The notes under the pieces are model-generated. The model was not told the origin of the DNA, did not search any database, and worked only from the letters and a program-made list of their open reading frames with translations. 64,000 nt of DNA from Deferribacter thermophilus (GTDB lineage Bacteria > Chrysiogenota > Deferribacteres > Deferribacterales > Deferribacteraceae), in NCBI RefSeq assembly GCF_049472675.1, contig NZ_JAPNXM010000006.1, forward strand, positions 1 through 64,000, given 5' to 3'. The translations under genes were made by a program, and so were the position numbers. Positions 18,382 to 26,368 of this stretch are shown piece after piece. The first letter of the stretch is position 1. Every line of letters begins with the position of its first letter.

Positions 18382-19200
18382 ATGTTTTTTGTATCATTGC
18401 TTGTTGCTGGCTTATTTGTAGGGCTTTTGAGTTCGTTTTTAGGGATAGGTGGTGGTTCTATAATAGTTCCAGTTTTAACTTTAGTTTTTCATATCCCTAT
18501 ACATGTAGCTATAGCTACAAGTCTTATTTCTGTGGTTTTTGCCAGTAGCAATGCTTCTGCAGAATATATAAAAAAAGGGATACCAAATTTAAAAATAGGT
18601 CTTTTACTTGAAACAATTACAGTTATTTTTGCTATATTAGGCGGTCTTTTATCTGTGAGTATAAAAGAAAAATATTTGTTTATATCTTTTGGTATTATTC
18701 TTTTTATTACAGCTTATTTTTATGTAAGAAATATAATAAGTAAAAATAATACAAATAGTATCAAAAATAATAATAAAGGTTATTTTTCCGGTTCATATTA
18801 TGATGAAAGCTTAAATAATCATGTTTTTTATACACCTGATAGGTTATTTCTAACTACTTTAGTTTCTTCAATTGCAGGTTTTTTGTCAGGTATGTTGGGT
18901 ATAGGTGGAGGGGTGTTTAAAGTTCCTGCAATGAATTTGATATCTAAGATACCAATAAAAGTTGCTACTACTACAAGTAATTTTATGATGTCTCTTACTG
19001 CTGCTGTAGCTTCAATTGTTTATTTAAAAACAAATTTGATAAATCCTGTTATTGCTGGGTTGGTGGTTAGTGGGGTTTTTCTGGGTTCAAACATAGGGGT
19101 TAAATATTTCCCCAAGATAAAAGATGATAAGATTAAGTTAATGTTTACAATTTTTTTGATTTTAGTTGGAGTTCAAATGTTTTTAAGAGGTTTAAAATAA
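18382..19200 (+). CDS. Sulfite exporter TauE/SafE family permease
   Basis: Inner-membrane protein (272 aa) with about eight TM segments and two TauE/SafE half-repeats. Each repeat carries a glycine-rich GIGGG motif (GLLSSFLGIGGGSIIVPVL near residue 15; FLSGMLGIGGGVFKVPA near 172). The family exports small anions such as sulfite or sulfoacetate; the substrate here is unknown. It is coupled by TAATG to a DUF1634 protein, a frequent partner of this family. Confidence 0.88.
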   Translation: MFFVSLLVAGLFVGLLSSFLGIGGGSIIVPVLTLVFHIPIHVAIATSLISVVFASSNASAEYIKKGIPNLKIGLLLETITVIFAILGGLLSVSIKEKYLFISFGIILFITAYFYVRNIISKNNTNSIKNNNKGYFSGSYYDESLNNHVFYTPDRLFLTTLVSSIAGFLSGMLGIGGGVFKVPAMNLISKIPIKVATTTSNFMMSLTAAVASIVYLKTNLINPVIAGLVVSGVFLGSNIGVKYFPKIKDDKIKLMFTIFLILVGVQMFLRGLK

Positions 19201-19523
19201 TGAATAAAGCTATTTCAAATATTTACAGATATGGCGTTAGATCTGCACTGTTTTTTATTGTTATTGGTATGATTTTTCTTTTTTTTAATCATAACCACTT
19301 TGAAATGTATAATGATTTTATGAGTTTAATTGACATTTTTCATTCTTTAGAGAATTTACATTTTTATGTGTTAATTTATATTGGAATATATCTAATTATC
19401 ATTACACCCCTAATAGCTATTTTTTATATTTTAATTGACTCATTAAGAAAAAATGATTATAGCTTGGCGCTGTTGTGCTTTTTTATCATTATTGTTTTAG
19501 GGTTATATTTGTATTTTAGTTAG
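19200..19523 (+). CDS. DUF1634 family small membrane protein
   Basis: A 107-aa protein with three predicted TM helices (about 14-30, 52-75 and 87-106). The C-terminal half LIIITPLIAIFYILIDSL, then a charged RKNDYSLAL loop and a last hydrophobic helix follow the DUF1634 pattern. Genes of this family are typically next to TauE/SafE permeases, exactly as here (overlapping TAATG). Probably an accessory subunit of the transporter; no biochemical function is known. Confidence 0.75.
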   Translation: MNKAISNIYRYGVRSALFFIVIGMIFLFFNHNHFEMYNDFMSLIDIFHSLENLHFYVLIYIGIYLIIITPLIAIFYILIDSLRKNDYSLALLCFFIIIVLGLYLYFS

Positions 19524-19531
19524 GGGCTGTA

Positions 19532-20023
19532 ATGAAACATAATTGGAGATGTGTATATTGCAAGCCGAGAGAGGCTAAGGTTGCGAAGTTTTATCTTGAA
19601 AAGGGTGGGTTTGAAATATTTTACCCTTTAATTAAGGAGAAAAAAAAAGTTGCTGGAAAGATAAAGGAAGTTCATAAAGAGTTGTTTCCAAATTATCTGT
19701 TTGTGCGGTTTTCTATAGAAGATTATCGTACAGTAAAATACACAAAAGGGGTATCAAGAGTTGTTTTAGGTGATAACGGTGAACCTGCCGTTGTTGATGA
19801 TGAGATTATTGAAGCTATAAAAGGTAGGATGCAGGATGGATTTGTAGTTTTAGAAGAAAAAGGGTTCAAAAAAGGGGAGAAGGTTTTAATAAAGGATGGT
19901 CCTTTCAAAGGGTTTGAAGCTGTATTCTTAAAAGAGATAAAACCAAGGGATAGGGTTTTAATATTGTTAAAAACAATTACTGGTGAATTAAAGCTTGAAA
20001 TAGATTATGATAAACTTAAATAA
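19532..20023 (+). CDS. NusG-like transcription elongation/antitermination paralogue
   Basis: A 163-aa protein with an N-terminal NGN domain (WRCVYCKPREAKVAKFYLEK, ELFPNYLFVRF, VKYTKGVSRVV) and a C-terminal KOW domain (FKKGEKVLIKDGPFKGFEAVF). The CKPRxE form and the lack of neighbouring secE/rplK indicate a specialised RfaH/LoaP-like paralogue rather than housekeeping NusG. Such proteins usually act on a few long operons. There is no surface-polysaccharide cluster next to it here, so the target is unknown. Confidence 0.85.
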   Translation: MKHNWRCVYCKPREAKVAKFYLEKGGFEIFYPLIKEKKKVAGKIKEVHKELFPNYLFVRFSIEDYRTVKYTKGVSRVVLGDNGEPAVVDDEIIEAIKGRMQDGFVVLEEKGFKKGEKVLIKDGPFKGFEAVFLKEIKPRDRVLILLKTITGELKLEIDYDKLK

Positions 20024-20097
20024 CTATTTTTTTATATTTGATTGTTTTCCTTTTTTATTATGCTAAAATTATTATAAAACTGTTTGGAGGTTTTAAG

Positions 20098-20604
20098 ATG
20101 GAAAGAACTGGCTTAATAACTATGAAAGGTAATCCAATCACATTGGTTGGTAATGAAGTGAAAGTAGGGGATAAAGCTCCAGATTTTACAGTGTTGGATA
20201 TGGCACTTTCCCCTAAAAGTTTGTCAGATTATAAAGGTAAGCTAAAAATTATAAGTGTTACCCCTTCTCTGGACACCCCTGTTTGTGATATGCAAATGCG
20301 CACTTTTAATGAAAAGGCTTCAAAATACAAAGATGCTGTTGTATTGAATATTAGCATGGATTTACCTTTTGCTATAAAAAGGTTTTGTACAACAGCTGGA
20401 ATAGAAAATGTGGAAGGGTTATCAGATTACAAAGATGCTGATTTTGGTCAAAAATACGGTCTACTTATTAAAGAGCTTAGGTTGCTTGCTAGGGCAGTTC
20501 TTGTAATTGATAAGGATGACAATATAATCTATTATGAACTGGTAAAAGAAGTAACTGATCATCCAGATTATGATAAGCTTTTTGCTTTTTTAGATAATTT
20601 ATAA
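20098..20604 (+). CDS. tpx: Thiol peroxidase (Tpx, atypical 2-Cys peroxiredoxin)
   Basis: Reduces lipid and hydrogen peroxides using thioredoxin. The ATG at 20098, 6 nt after GGAGG, gives 168 aa, the family length. Peroxidatic C63 in SLDTPVCD and resolving C97 in KRFCTTAG have the 34-residue spacing typical of Tpx. A 20-codon in-frame extension upstream is AT-rich leader without a ribosome binding site and is not part of the gene. Followed by a bidirectional terminator. Confidence 0.95.
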   Translation: MERTGLITMKGNPITLVGNEVKVGDKAPDFTVLDMALSPKSLSDYKGKLKIISVTPSLDTPVCDMQMRTFNEKASKYKDAVVLNISMDLPFAIKRFCTTAGIENVEGLSDYKDADFGQKYGLLIKELRLLARAVLVIDKDDNIIYYELVKEVTDHPDYDKLFAFLDNL

Positions 20605-20607
20605 AAA

Positions 20608-20634
20608 AGAGAGAAGGTTATATACCTTCTCTTT
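20608..20634. terminator. Bidirectional intrinsic terminator between tpx and the lut operon
   Basis: A 9-bp perfect stem AGAGAAGGT / ACCTTCTCT with a 5-nt loop, flanked by A-run on the left and T residues on the right, lies between the convergent stop codons of tpx and the LutB-LutA fusion gene. It can serve both strands. Confidence 0.8.
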
Positions 20635-22759
20635 AGCTTTCTGCTATTTTTACATATTGCTGTATAAATTCGCTAAGGTGTAAAACTCTTATATTTAAAT
20701 TTTGTTTTTTGATACCACCTTCAATTTGCATAATACATCCTGGGCAATCAGTTACCACTATTTCTGCTTTTGTATCTTTGATATTATCTATTTTATCTTG
20801 TAAAATCTTGCTTGAAATTTCTGGATAATCAAAGGAGAATGAACCTCCAAAACCGCAGCATTTATCAGAATCTTTTAATGGGATAAAATGATCTGTTAGG
20901 ATATCTTTTAAAAATTGCTCAGTAGAAAAACATAACCCCCTCTTTTGATGACAAGGAGTATGATAAGTAACCTTATATTTTGCAGCATAAACGAGTTTTA
21001 AATTGTTTTCGTGCAAAAACTGTGAAAGTGATTTTACTTTTTCACCTATTTTTATACTTTTTTCAAAATCTTTAGGTGATGTTTTGGTATATTTTGGAAA
21101 TTCTTCCTTAATGGCCATACCACAGCTTGGGCACAGTGTAATAATATCTTCGTGAATATTATCATCAAAATAGGCAAGATTTTTAATTATTGTTTTTTGC
21201 CCGTTTATACCATCGCCAGCATGTATTGCAGGAAGACCGCAACATACCATCTTTTCTGGAACTTTTATTTTAATACCAGCTCTATCCAGAAGTTTAATTA
21301 GAGATAAACCTATTTCAGGATAAAAATATTCGATAGCACATCCAGAATAAAATATTGCAGATTTTTTATATTTTTTATTCGATCCCTTTTTAAAATACTC
21401 ATTATAAAGCTGTGAAAAACTTTTCTTTGCTATGGAAGGTAACACTCTAAAATTTTTTTCTTTAGATGTGAATGGTATTTTTTCGATTTTGTTATTTTTG
21501 ACAATAGGTTTTTGAAGATATTTCCCCATAAAAGTTACGGTTTTAAAAATTTCTGGATTTGGCATTATTTTTGAGTAAACAAGATTTTTAGGAAAACCGA
21601 TTCTATATTTAGGTGAAATAGTAGCATTTATATCAGAGATTAAACTTTGCAGATCAATACCAGCAGGGCAGTTTTCGGAGCAAGTCCTACACCCTATACA
21701 CAACTTTAAAATTTCATTTGCTTTCTTTTCATCTCCATAAAAGGATGTCAAAATAAGCCCTATTGCACCTACATAAGTATCACCAAAGACATGCCCCCCC
21801 ACTTTTTCATAAACGGGGCATACATTTGCACAGCTTCCACATCTGATACATTTTAATGCTTCTTTTAAATTTTCATTTCTAAAAACAGAGAGTCTATCGT
21901 TGTCTAGAAATACAAAGTGTACTTCTTTGTTTTTATTACCATCACTTGGATAGCTACCAGAAATCCAGGTTACATAAGTGCTGATAATTTGCCCTGTAGC
22001 ACTTTTTGGTAACGCTCTAATAATTTGAAGTGCATCTTTAAAAGTCTTAACAAGCTTTTCATAACCAAGAACGACAATATGTACATCAGGAATTGTAGTT
22101 GTAAGCCTTGCATTACCTTCGTTGGTAACAATGCCTATTGTAGCAGTTTCAGCAACAGCTACATTTGCACCAGTTATACCCACTTTTGCTTTAAAGTAAT
22201 AATCTCTAAGCTCTTTTCTTGCTATTTTAACCATATCTTCTATGTTATCTGGATCAATTTTACTCCCTGTAACCTTTTCAAAAAGCTTTGCCACCTGTTT
22301 TCTGCTTTTATGTATTGCTGGCATGACCATGTGGCTTGGTGTTTCATGAGCAAGCTGTAAAATCCATTCTCCAAGATCTGTTTCTATTGGGGTGATTCCA
22401 TTTTTTTCTAAAAATTCATTTAATTTTATCTCTTCAGAAGTCATGCTTTTAGATTTTACAACATATTGGGAGTTGTGTTTTTTACAAATATCTAAAATGT
22501 ATTTGTTAGCTTCATTAGCATTTGAAGCTTCAAAAACATGACAGCCTTTATTTATGGCAGTTTCTTTAAATTTATGATAAAGTTTGATAATCTCATCATA
22601 TTCAAAGCTTTTTAACTCATTAATTTTTGCTCTTATTTTTTCAAAATTTAGCCCAGTAAATGCTTTTTCTTTTGAAATTTTGTAGTTTTCAGCAAAAATC
22701 TTAAGATTTTCTGATAATACTTTATCGTTTATTTTTTCTTTTATTAATTGTTTTAGCAT
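20633..22759 (-). CDS. Fused LutB-LutA L-lactate oxidation iron-sulfur protein
   Basis: A 708-aa protein joining two lactate-utilisation subunits. Residues about 1-290 form a LUD domain (GITGANVAVAETATIGIVTNEGNARL). Residues about 305-370 hold two 4Fe-4S motifs (CIRCGSCANVCP and CIGCRTCSENCP). Together these are LutB-like. Residues about 465-705 carry two cysteine-rich CCG domains (YSGCAIEYF..CCGLPA..CPSCG and HTPCHQKRG..KCCGFGG..CPGC), which are LutA-like. With LutC it should oxidise L-lactate to pyruvate. SD TAGGAG precedes the ATG. The LutA-after-LutB fusion is notable, since the two are separate in Bacillus. Confidence 0.88.
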   Translation of the reverse strand: MLKQLIKEKINDKVLSENLKIFAENYKISKEKAFTGLNFEKIRAKINELKSFEYDEIIKLYHKFKETAINKGCHVFEASNANEANKYILDICKKHNSQYVVKSKSMTSEEIKLNEFLEKNGITPIETDLGEWILQLAHETPSHMVMPAIHKSRKQVAKLFEKVTGSKIDPDNIEDMVKIARKELRDYYFKAKVGITGANVAVAETATIGIVTNEGNARLTTTIPDVHIVVLGYEKLVKTFKDALQIIRALPKSATGQIISTYVTWISGSYPSDGNKNKEVHFVFLDNDRLSVFRNENLKEALKCIRCGSCANVCPVYEKVGGHVFGDTYVGAIGLILTSFYGDEKKANEILKLCIGCRTCSENCPAGIDLQSLISDINATISPKYRIGFPKNLVYSKIMPNPEIFKTVTFMGKYLQKPIVKNNKIEKIPFTSKEKNFRVLPSIAKKSFSQLYNEYFKKGSNKKYKKSAIFYSGCAIEYFYPEIGLSLIKLLDRAGIKIKVPEKMVCCGLPAIHAGDGINGQKTIIKNLAYFDDNIHEDIITLCPSCGMAIKEEFPKYTKTSPKDFEKSIKIGEKVKSLSQFLHENNLKLVYAAKYKVTYHTPCHQKRGLCFSTEQFLKDILTDHFIPLKDSDKCCGFGGSFSFDYPEISSKILQDKIDNIKDTKAEIVVTDCPGCIMQIEGGIKKQNLNIRVLHLSEFIQQYVKIAES

Positions 22760-22768
22760 AGCTAGCTC

Positions 22769-23233
22769 CTATTTGTCTTCAATAATAAATATATTTGTTT
22801 CGCAAGGACCATGAACACCAATTGTGAGCACTCTTTCTATATCAGCTGTTCTACTTGCTCCAGTGATAAATGCTATGTATCCATCATTTTCCGTTTTCTC
22901 TTTTATAAATGATGAGATGTCTTCCAATTTTTTTAGAATTTTTGATTTAAAAAGAATAATATCCAATCTTTCAGCCAAACATGTAGCTTTTCTAAGTAAA
23001 ATATCTTTAGAATCTATAACCACTGTTCCTGTTTCAGCTATTCCATAATCAGCTTCCACTATTGCAGAGCTAATCCCTTCTTTGTCTATATCAATAACCT
23101 TTTCTAATTTAAAGGAAGGCAGAAAAATAAATTCGTAGTTGTTATTTTCCAAATATTTTTTCATACTATCAAAATCTAAAACTTCATTTTTACTACCAAC
23201 CAGTTCAGACTTCTTGATAAATTCATTTAGCAT
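22769..23233 (-). CDS. lutC: LutC-like LUD domain protein
   Basis: A 154-aa LUD-domain subunit of the LutABC-type lactate oxidation system. Motifs ADYGIAETGTVVIDS and the C-terminal ITGASRTADIERVLTIGVHGP are diagnostic. The ATG at 23233 is placed by the GGAGGT sequence just upstream; a TTG at 23245 would start inside that sequence and is rejected. First gene of the leftward lactate operon, with an operator overlapping its -10 box. Nine bases separate it from the fused lutBA gene. Confidence 0.9.
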   Translation of the reverse strand: MLNEFIKKSELVGSKNEVLDFDSMKKYLENNNYEFIFLPSFKLEKVIDIDKEGISSAIVEADYGIAETGTVVIDSKDILLRKATCLAERLDIILFKSKILKKLEDISSFIKEKTENDGYIAFITGASRTADIERVLTIGVHGPCETNIFIIEDK

Positions 23234-23245
23234 AATGACCTCCAA

Positions 23246-23260
23246 AATGGTAAGACCATT
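23246..23260. promoter_or_regulatory. LldR/FadR-type operator O1 at the lutC promoter
   Basis: AATGGTAAGACCATT is a perfect palindrome with 6-bp arms and a 3-nt centre, matching the FadR-subfamily consensus TNGTNNNACNA. It overlaps the lutC -10 box and transcription start, a position for direct repression. The likely binder is the GntR/FadR regulator encoded at 28967. Confidence 0.75.
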
Positions 23261-23285
23261 ATAATCTATAGAATTTGTTTGTCAA
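23258..23285 (-). promoter_or_regulatory. lutC-lutBA promoter
   Basis: On the minus strand a perfect TTGACA (23285-23280), a 16-nt spacer and a perfect TATAAT (23263-23258). The +1 is expected near 23251, inside operator O1. Confidence 0.75.
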
Positions 23286-23324
23286 TATTATAATTGTGTT
23301 TTGTTTATGAAGATAAAAAAAGAC

Positions 23325-23353
23325 TTGACAATTTATAGGTAAAATTATTAAAT
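23325..23353 (+). promoter_or_regulatory. dctPQM-glcDF promoter
   Basis: TTGACA (23325-23330), a 17-nt spacer and TTAAAT (23348-23353). The -10 box runs into operator O2, so repressor binding would block polymerase. Confidence 0.6.
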
Positions 23354-23365
23354 GGTAATACCAAT
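23351..23365. promoter_or_regulatory. LldR/FadR-type operator O2 at the dctP promoter
   Basis: AATGGTAATACCAAT contains the perfect TGGT-N3-ACCA core. It is nearly identical to O1; centre-to-centre distance is 105 bp (23253 to 23358), ten helical turns. It covers the -10/+1 region of the rightward operon. Confidence 0.75.
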
Positions 23366-23395
23366 ATTTGGTGAATTTAAAAAGGGAGGTCGTTT

Positions 23396-24475
23396 ATGAA
23401 ACGTTTTTTGAGGTTATTTTTTGTTTGTGTATTTGCTGTAGTTGTTTTTAGTCAAGCTTATGCCAAAACTTATCACTGGAAGCTTGTTACTACTTGGCCA
23501 ACGGGTATTCCTTGGCATGAAACAGTTTTGCATTTTGCTAAAACTGTTGATGAGTTATCAAACGGTCAATTAAAAATTAAAGTATTCCCTGCTGGTTCCA
23601 TAGTTCCAGCATTCCAGGTTTTTGATGCCGTTAGAAATGGTGTTGCTGAGATGGGGCATGACTGGCCTGGTTATTGGAAAGGTAAAGATCAAGCTTTTGT
23701 AGCTTTTGCTTCAGTTCCTTTTGGAATGAATAATGTGGAATATACTATTTGGCTTATGTCTGGAGAAGGGATGAAGCTCGCAAATGAACTTTACGGTAAA
23801 TATGGATTGGTTCCTCTTTTAGGTGGAAATTCTGGTCAAGAAATGGGTTTTTTTACTAAAAAGCCTATTACTGAAGTATCCCAATTAAAAGGTATGAAAG
23901 TAAGAACTGTGGGTTGGGCTGCTGATATTTTAAAAGATATGGGAGTATCTGTTACACCATTACCAGGTGGTGAAATATATCTTGCATTTGAAAGAGGAGT
24001 TTTAGATGCTGCAGAATTCTCTACACCATTTATTACTTATCCAATGGGGTTTCAAGATATTGCTAAAAATGTTATGGTTCCAGGATGGCATCAAACTGCT
24101 GTTCAATTAATGTTTGAAGTTAACAAAAAAGCATACGATAAACTACCTGCACATCTTAAGAAAGTACTTGAAATAGCTTCTAGAGAAACTCAATTGTGGG
24201 ATTTAGCTAGAAGTGAGTACAATAATGCAAAAGCTATTGAAAAATATGAAAAAGATGGAGTAAAATTTAATAAACTTTCTGATGAATCATTGAATAAGCT
24301 TAGAAAAACAACAAAAGCTTATCTTGATAATTTAAGGAAAAATAGTCCATTTTTAGATAAAGTTCTTAAATCTCAAGAAGATTTTATTGCTGAGTATGCT
24401 AAATGGAAAGAGTTGCGTAGTGGTGTTTCTGCTTATCCTTACGAGGATTATATAAAAGGTAAACATTATGAATAA
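23396..24475 (+). CDS. dctP: TRAP transporter solute-binding protein DctP
   Basis: Periplasmic binding protein (359 aa) with a signal peptide (about 1-23, cleavage after SQAYA). It contains the DctP-family core: KLVTTWPTGIPWHE, ELSNGQLKIKVFPAG and LKGMKVRTVG. The pattern GGEIYLAFERGVLDAAEFSTP (about residue 195) is typical of the subfamily that includes the Thermus lactate-binding TakP-type protein. Given the lactate genes on both sides, lactate is the likely ligand (inference). SD GGGAGG. A strong terminator hairpin follows, so dctP is probably made in excess over the membrane subunits. Confidence 0.93.
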   Translation: MKRFLRLFFVCVFAVVVFSQAYAKTYHWKLVTTWPTGIPWHETVLHFAKTVDELSNGQLKIKVFPAGSIVPAFQVFDAVRNGVAEMGHDWPGYWKGKDQAFVAFASVPFGMNNVEYTIWLMSGEGMKLANELYGKYGLVPLLGGNSGQEMGFFTKKPITEVSQLKGMKVRTVGWAADILKDMGVSVTPLPGGEIYLAFERGVLDAAEFSTPFITYPMGFQDIAKNVMVPGWHQTAVQLMFEVNKKAYDKLPAHLKKVLEIASRETQLWDLARSEYNNAKAIEKYEKDGVKFNKLSDESLNKLRKTTKAYLDNLRKNSPFLDKVLKSQEDFIAEYAKWKELRSGVSAYPYEDYIKGKHYE

Positions 24476-24484
24476 ATAGACTAA

Positions 24485-24513
24485 AAAAAAAGGGGGGTGA
24501 TCCCCCTTTTTTT
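24485..24513 (+). terminator. Intercistronic terminator/attenuator between dctP and dctQ
   Basis: Seven A, five G, a five-base GTGAT loop, five C and seven T form a textbook intrinsic terminator just after the dctP stop. Since dctQM have no obvious promoter of their own, partial readthrough probably sets a high binding-protein-to-permease ratio. Confidence 0.8.
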
Positions 24514-24528
24514 ATATGGGAGGTATGC

Positions 24529-25029
24529 GTGAGAAAAATAGTTAAATTTATAGATAACTTAAATGAGTTAATAGGTAAAATTACTAGTATTTTGGCATAT
24601 ATTTTACTTTTTGTAGTGGTTTTTGAGGTTATAAGGAGAAAAGTTTTTAATAATCCAACAATGTGGGCATTTGAGCTTAGTTATATGCTTTATGCTGTAA
24701 TGTTTTTGATGGGATTTGGTTATACTTTAAAGCATAAAATGCATATAGGAATTGACGTATTATATTCTAGGTTAAGTAAAAAAATACAGGGTATTTTAGA
24801 TTTAATAACATTTTTTATATTTTTTATTCCATTTACATTGGTTGCTATAAAGTCATCATGGATATTTATGTTACAATCTTGGCAGGGGTTGGAACATAGT
24901 CAATCACCCTGGGCTCCACCAATTTATCCTTTTAAGACATTTATGCCAATAGCTTTTATCTTATTATTATTACAAGGTATTTCTGAAGCTATAAAATCTT
25001 ATTATAAAATAAAAGGGGAGGAGTTATGA
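24529..25029 (+). CDS. dctQ: TRAP transporter small permease DctQ
   Basis: A 166-aa inner-membrane protein with four TM helices (about 15-35, 48-65, 85-108 and 130-155), the DctQ topology. It starts with GTG after GGGAGG. It couples to the large permease DctM, whose ATG overlaps its stop by 4 nt. The role is to bridge substrate handover from DctP to DctM. Confidence 0.92.
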   Translation: MRKIVKFIDNLNELIGKITSILAYILLFVVVFEVIRRKVFNNPTMWAFELSYMLYAVMFLMGFGYTLKHKMHIGIDVLYSRLSKKIQGILDLITFFIFFIPFTLVAIKSSWIFMLQSWQGLEHSQSPWAPPIYPFKTFMPIAFILLLLQGISEAIKSYYKIKGEEL

Positions 25030-26354
25030 TGAGTCCAGAGTTTTTATCTGTTGCAATGTTTATTGTATTATTAATTGCTGTTTTCTTAGGACATCCATTA
25101 GGGATTACTCTTGGAGGTCTTGGAGTAATTTTTGGAATTTTAGGATATGGTCCTGGTGCTTTTTTTATCTTAGCTAATAAAACTTATGGTTTAATGACTA
25201 ATTATGTTTTAGTTGCTATCCCTCTTTTTATATTAATGGCACAATTTTTAGATAAATCTGGTGTTGCTGAGGAATTATATGAAACTATGTATATCGTTTT
25301 AGGTCCTATTAAAGGTGGACTAGCATTAGCTACTATTGTTGTATGTACAGTTTTTGCTGCCACTACAGGGATAATTGGTGCATCTGTGGTAGCTATGGGA
25401 CTATTAGCTGCACCATCTATGTTGAAAAAAGGTTATTCTAAGGAATTAACAGCTGGCGTCATAACTGCAGGAGGAACGCTTGGTATTTTAATCCCTCCAT
25501 CAATCATGTTAGTTGTCTATGGTGGTTTAATAGGGATGTCAGTAGGTAAATTATTTATGGCAGCTTTTTTGCCTGGTTTATTATTGTCTACTTTATATTT
25601 ATTATACACATGGATATATTGTACTTTTATAAATCCGCAAGCTGGCCCACCTATTCCTAAAAATGAGAGAACTCATACAACAGTTCAAAAAATAAAAATG
25701 ACTTTTAAATCTATGTTGCCGCCACTGTTTTTAATATTTGCAGTTCTTGGTAGCATCGCTGGAGGTATAGCAACTACAACAGAAGCAGCTGGATTGGGAT
25801 GTGTTGGAGCACTTGTCTTAGCAGCTTTAAACAAAAGATTAGATTTTAAAATGCTCAAAGAAGCTGGTTATGCAACTTTAAAAATTACTTGCATGGTTAT
25901 GTTGATTTTTGTTGGTGCAAATTTTTATACTTCGATTTTTATGGGGCTTGGTGGCGGTGATGTGTTTACAAGTATACTTTTTTCTATAAGTTCAAATAAA
26001 TGGATAATATTGAGTATTATGATGTTTATAATATTTATCTTAGGGATGTTTGTTGATTGGTTAGGTATTTTACTTTTATGTGTGCCAATTTTTACTCCAA
26101 TAGCAGTTGAACAATTGAAATTTGATCCTTTATGGTTTGCAATGTTGGTATCTATAAATTTGCAAATGTCATTTTTAACCCCTCCTTTTGGTTATGCACT
26201 GTTTTATCTTAAGGGTGTAGCACCAGAGGGTATGACAATGGGTCATATTTATAAAGGAATTACACCTTTTGTAATTTTACAGTTGATAGGCTTGATTTTA
26301 TGTATTACTTTTCCAGAAATAATAACATGGCTACCATCTGTTGTGTTTAAATAA
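25026..26354 (+). CDS. dctM: TRAP transporter large permease DctM
   Basis: A 442-aa protein with about 12 TM segments, the Na+-coupled transport subunit of the TRAP system. Family hallmarks include GHPLGITLGGLG, the ATTGIIGASVVAMGLLAAPSM region, GGTLGILIPPSIMLVVYG and the late NLQMSFLTPPFGYALFYLKG. ATGATG start; the second ATG (25029) is an equally good candidate. Confidence 0.95.
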   Translation: MMSPEFLSVAMFIVLLIAVFLGHPLGITLGGLGVIFGILGYGPGAFFILANKTYGLMTNYVLVAIPLFILMAQFLDKSGVAEELYETMYIVLGPIKGGLALATIVVCTVFAATTGIIGASVVAMGLLAAPSMLKKGYSKELTAGVITAGGTLGILIPPSIMLVVYGGLIGMSVGKLFMAAFLPGLLLSTLYLLYTWIYCTFINPQAGPPIPKNERTHTTVQKIKMTFKSMLPPLFLIFAVLGSIAGGIATTTEAAGLGCVGALVLAALNKRLDFKMLKEAGYATLKITCMVMLIFVGANFYTSIFMGLGGGDVFTSILFSISSNKWIILSIMMFIIFILGMFVDWLGILLLCVPIFTPIAVEQLKFDPLWFAMLVSINLQMSFLTPPFGYALFYLKGVAPEGMTMGHIYKGITPFVILQLIGLILCITFPEIITWLPSVVFK

Positions 26355-26368
26355 TGTAGGGAGTTAGT

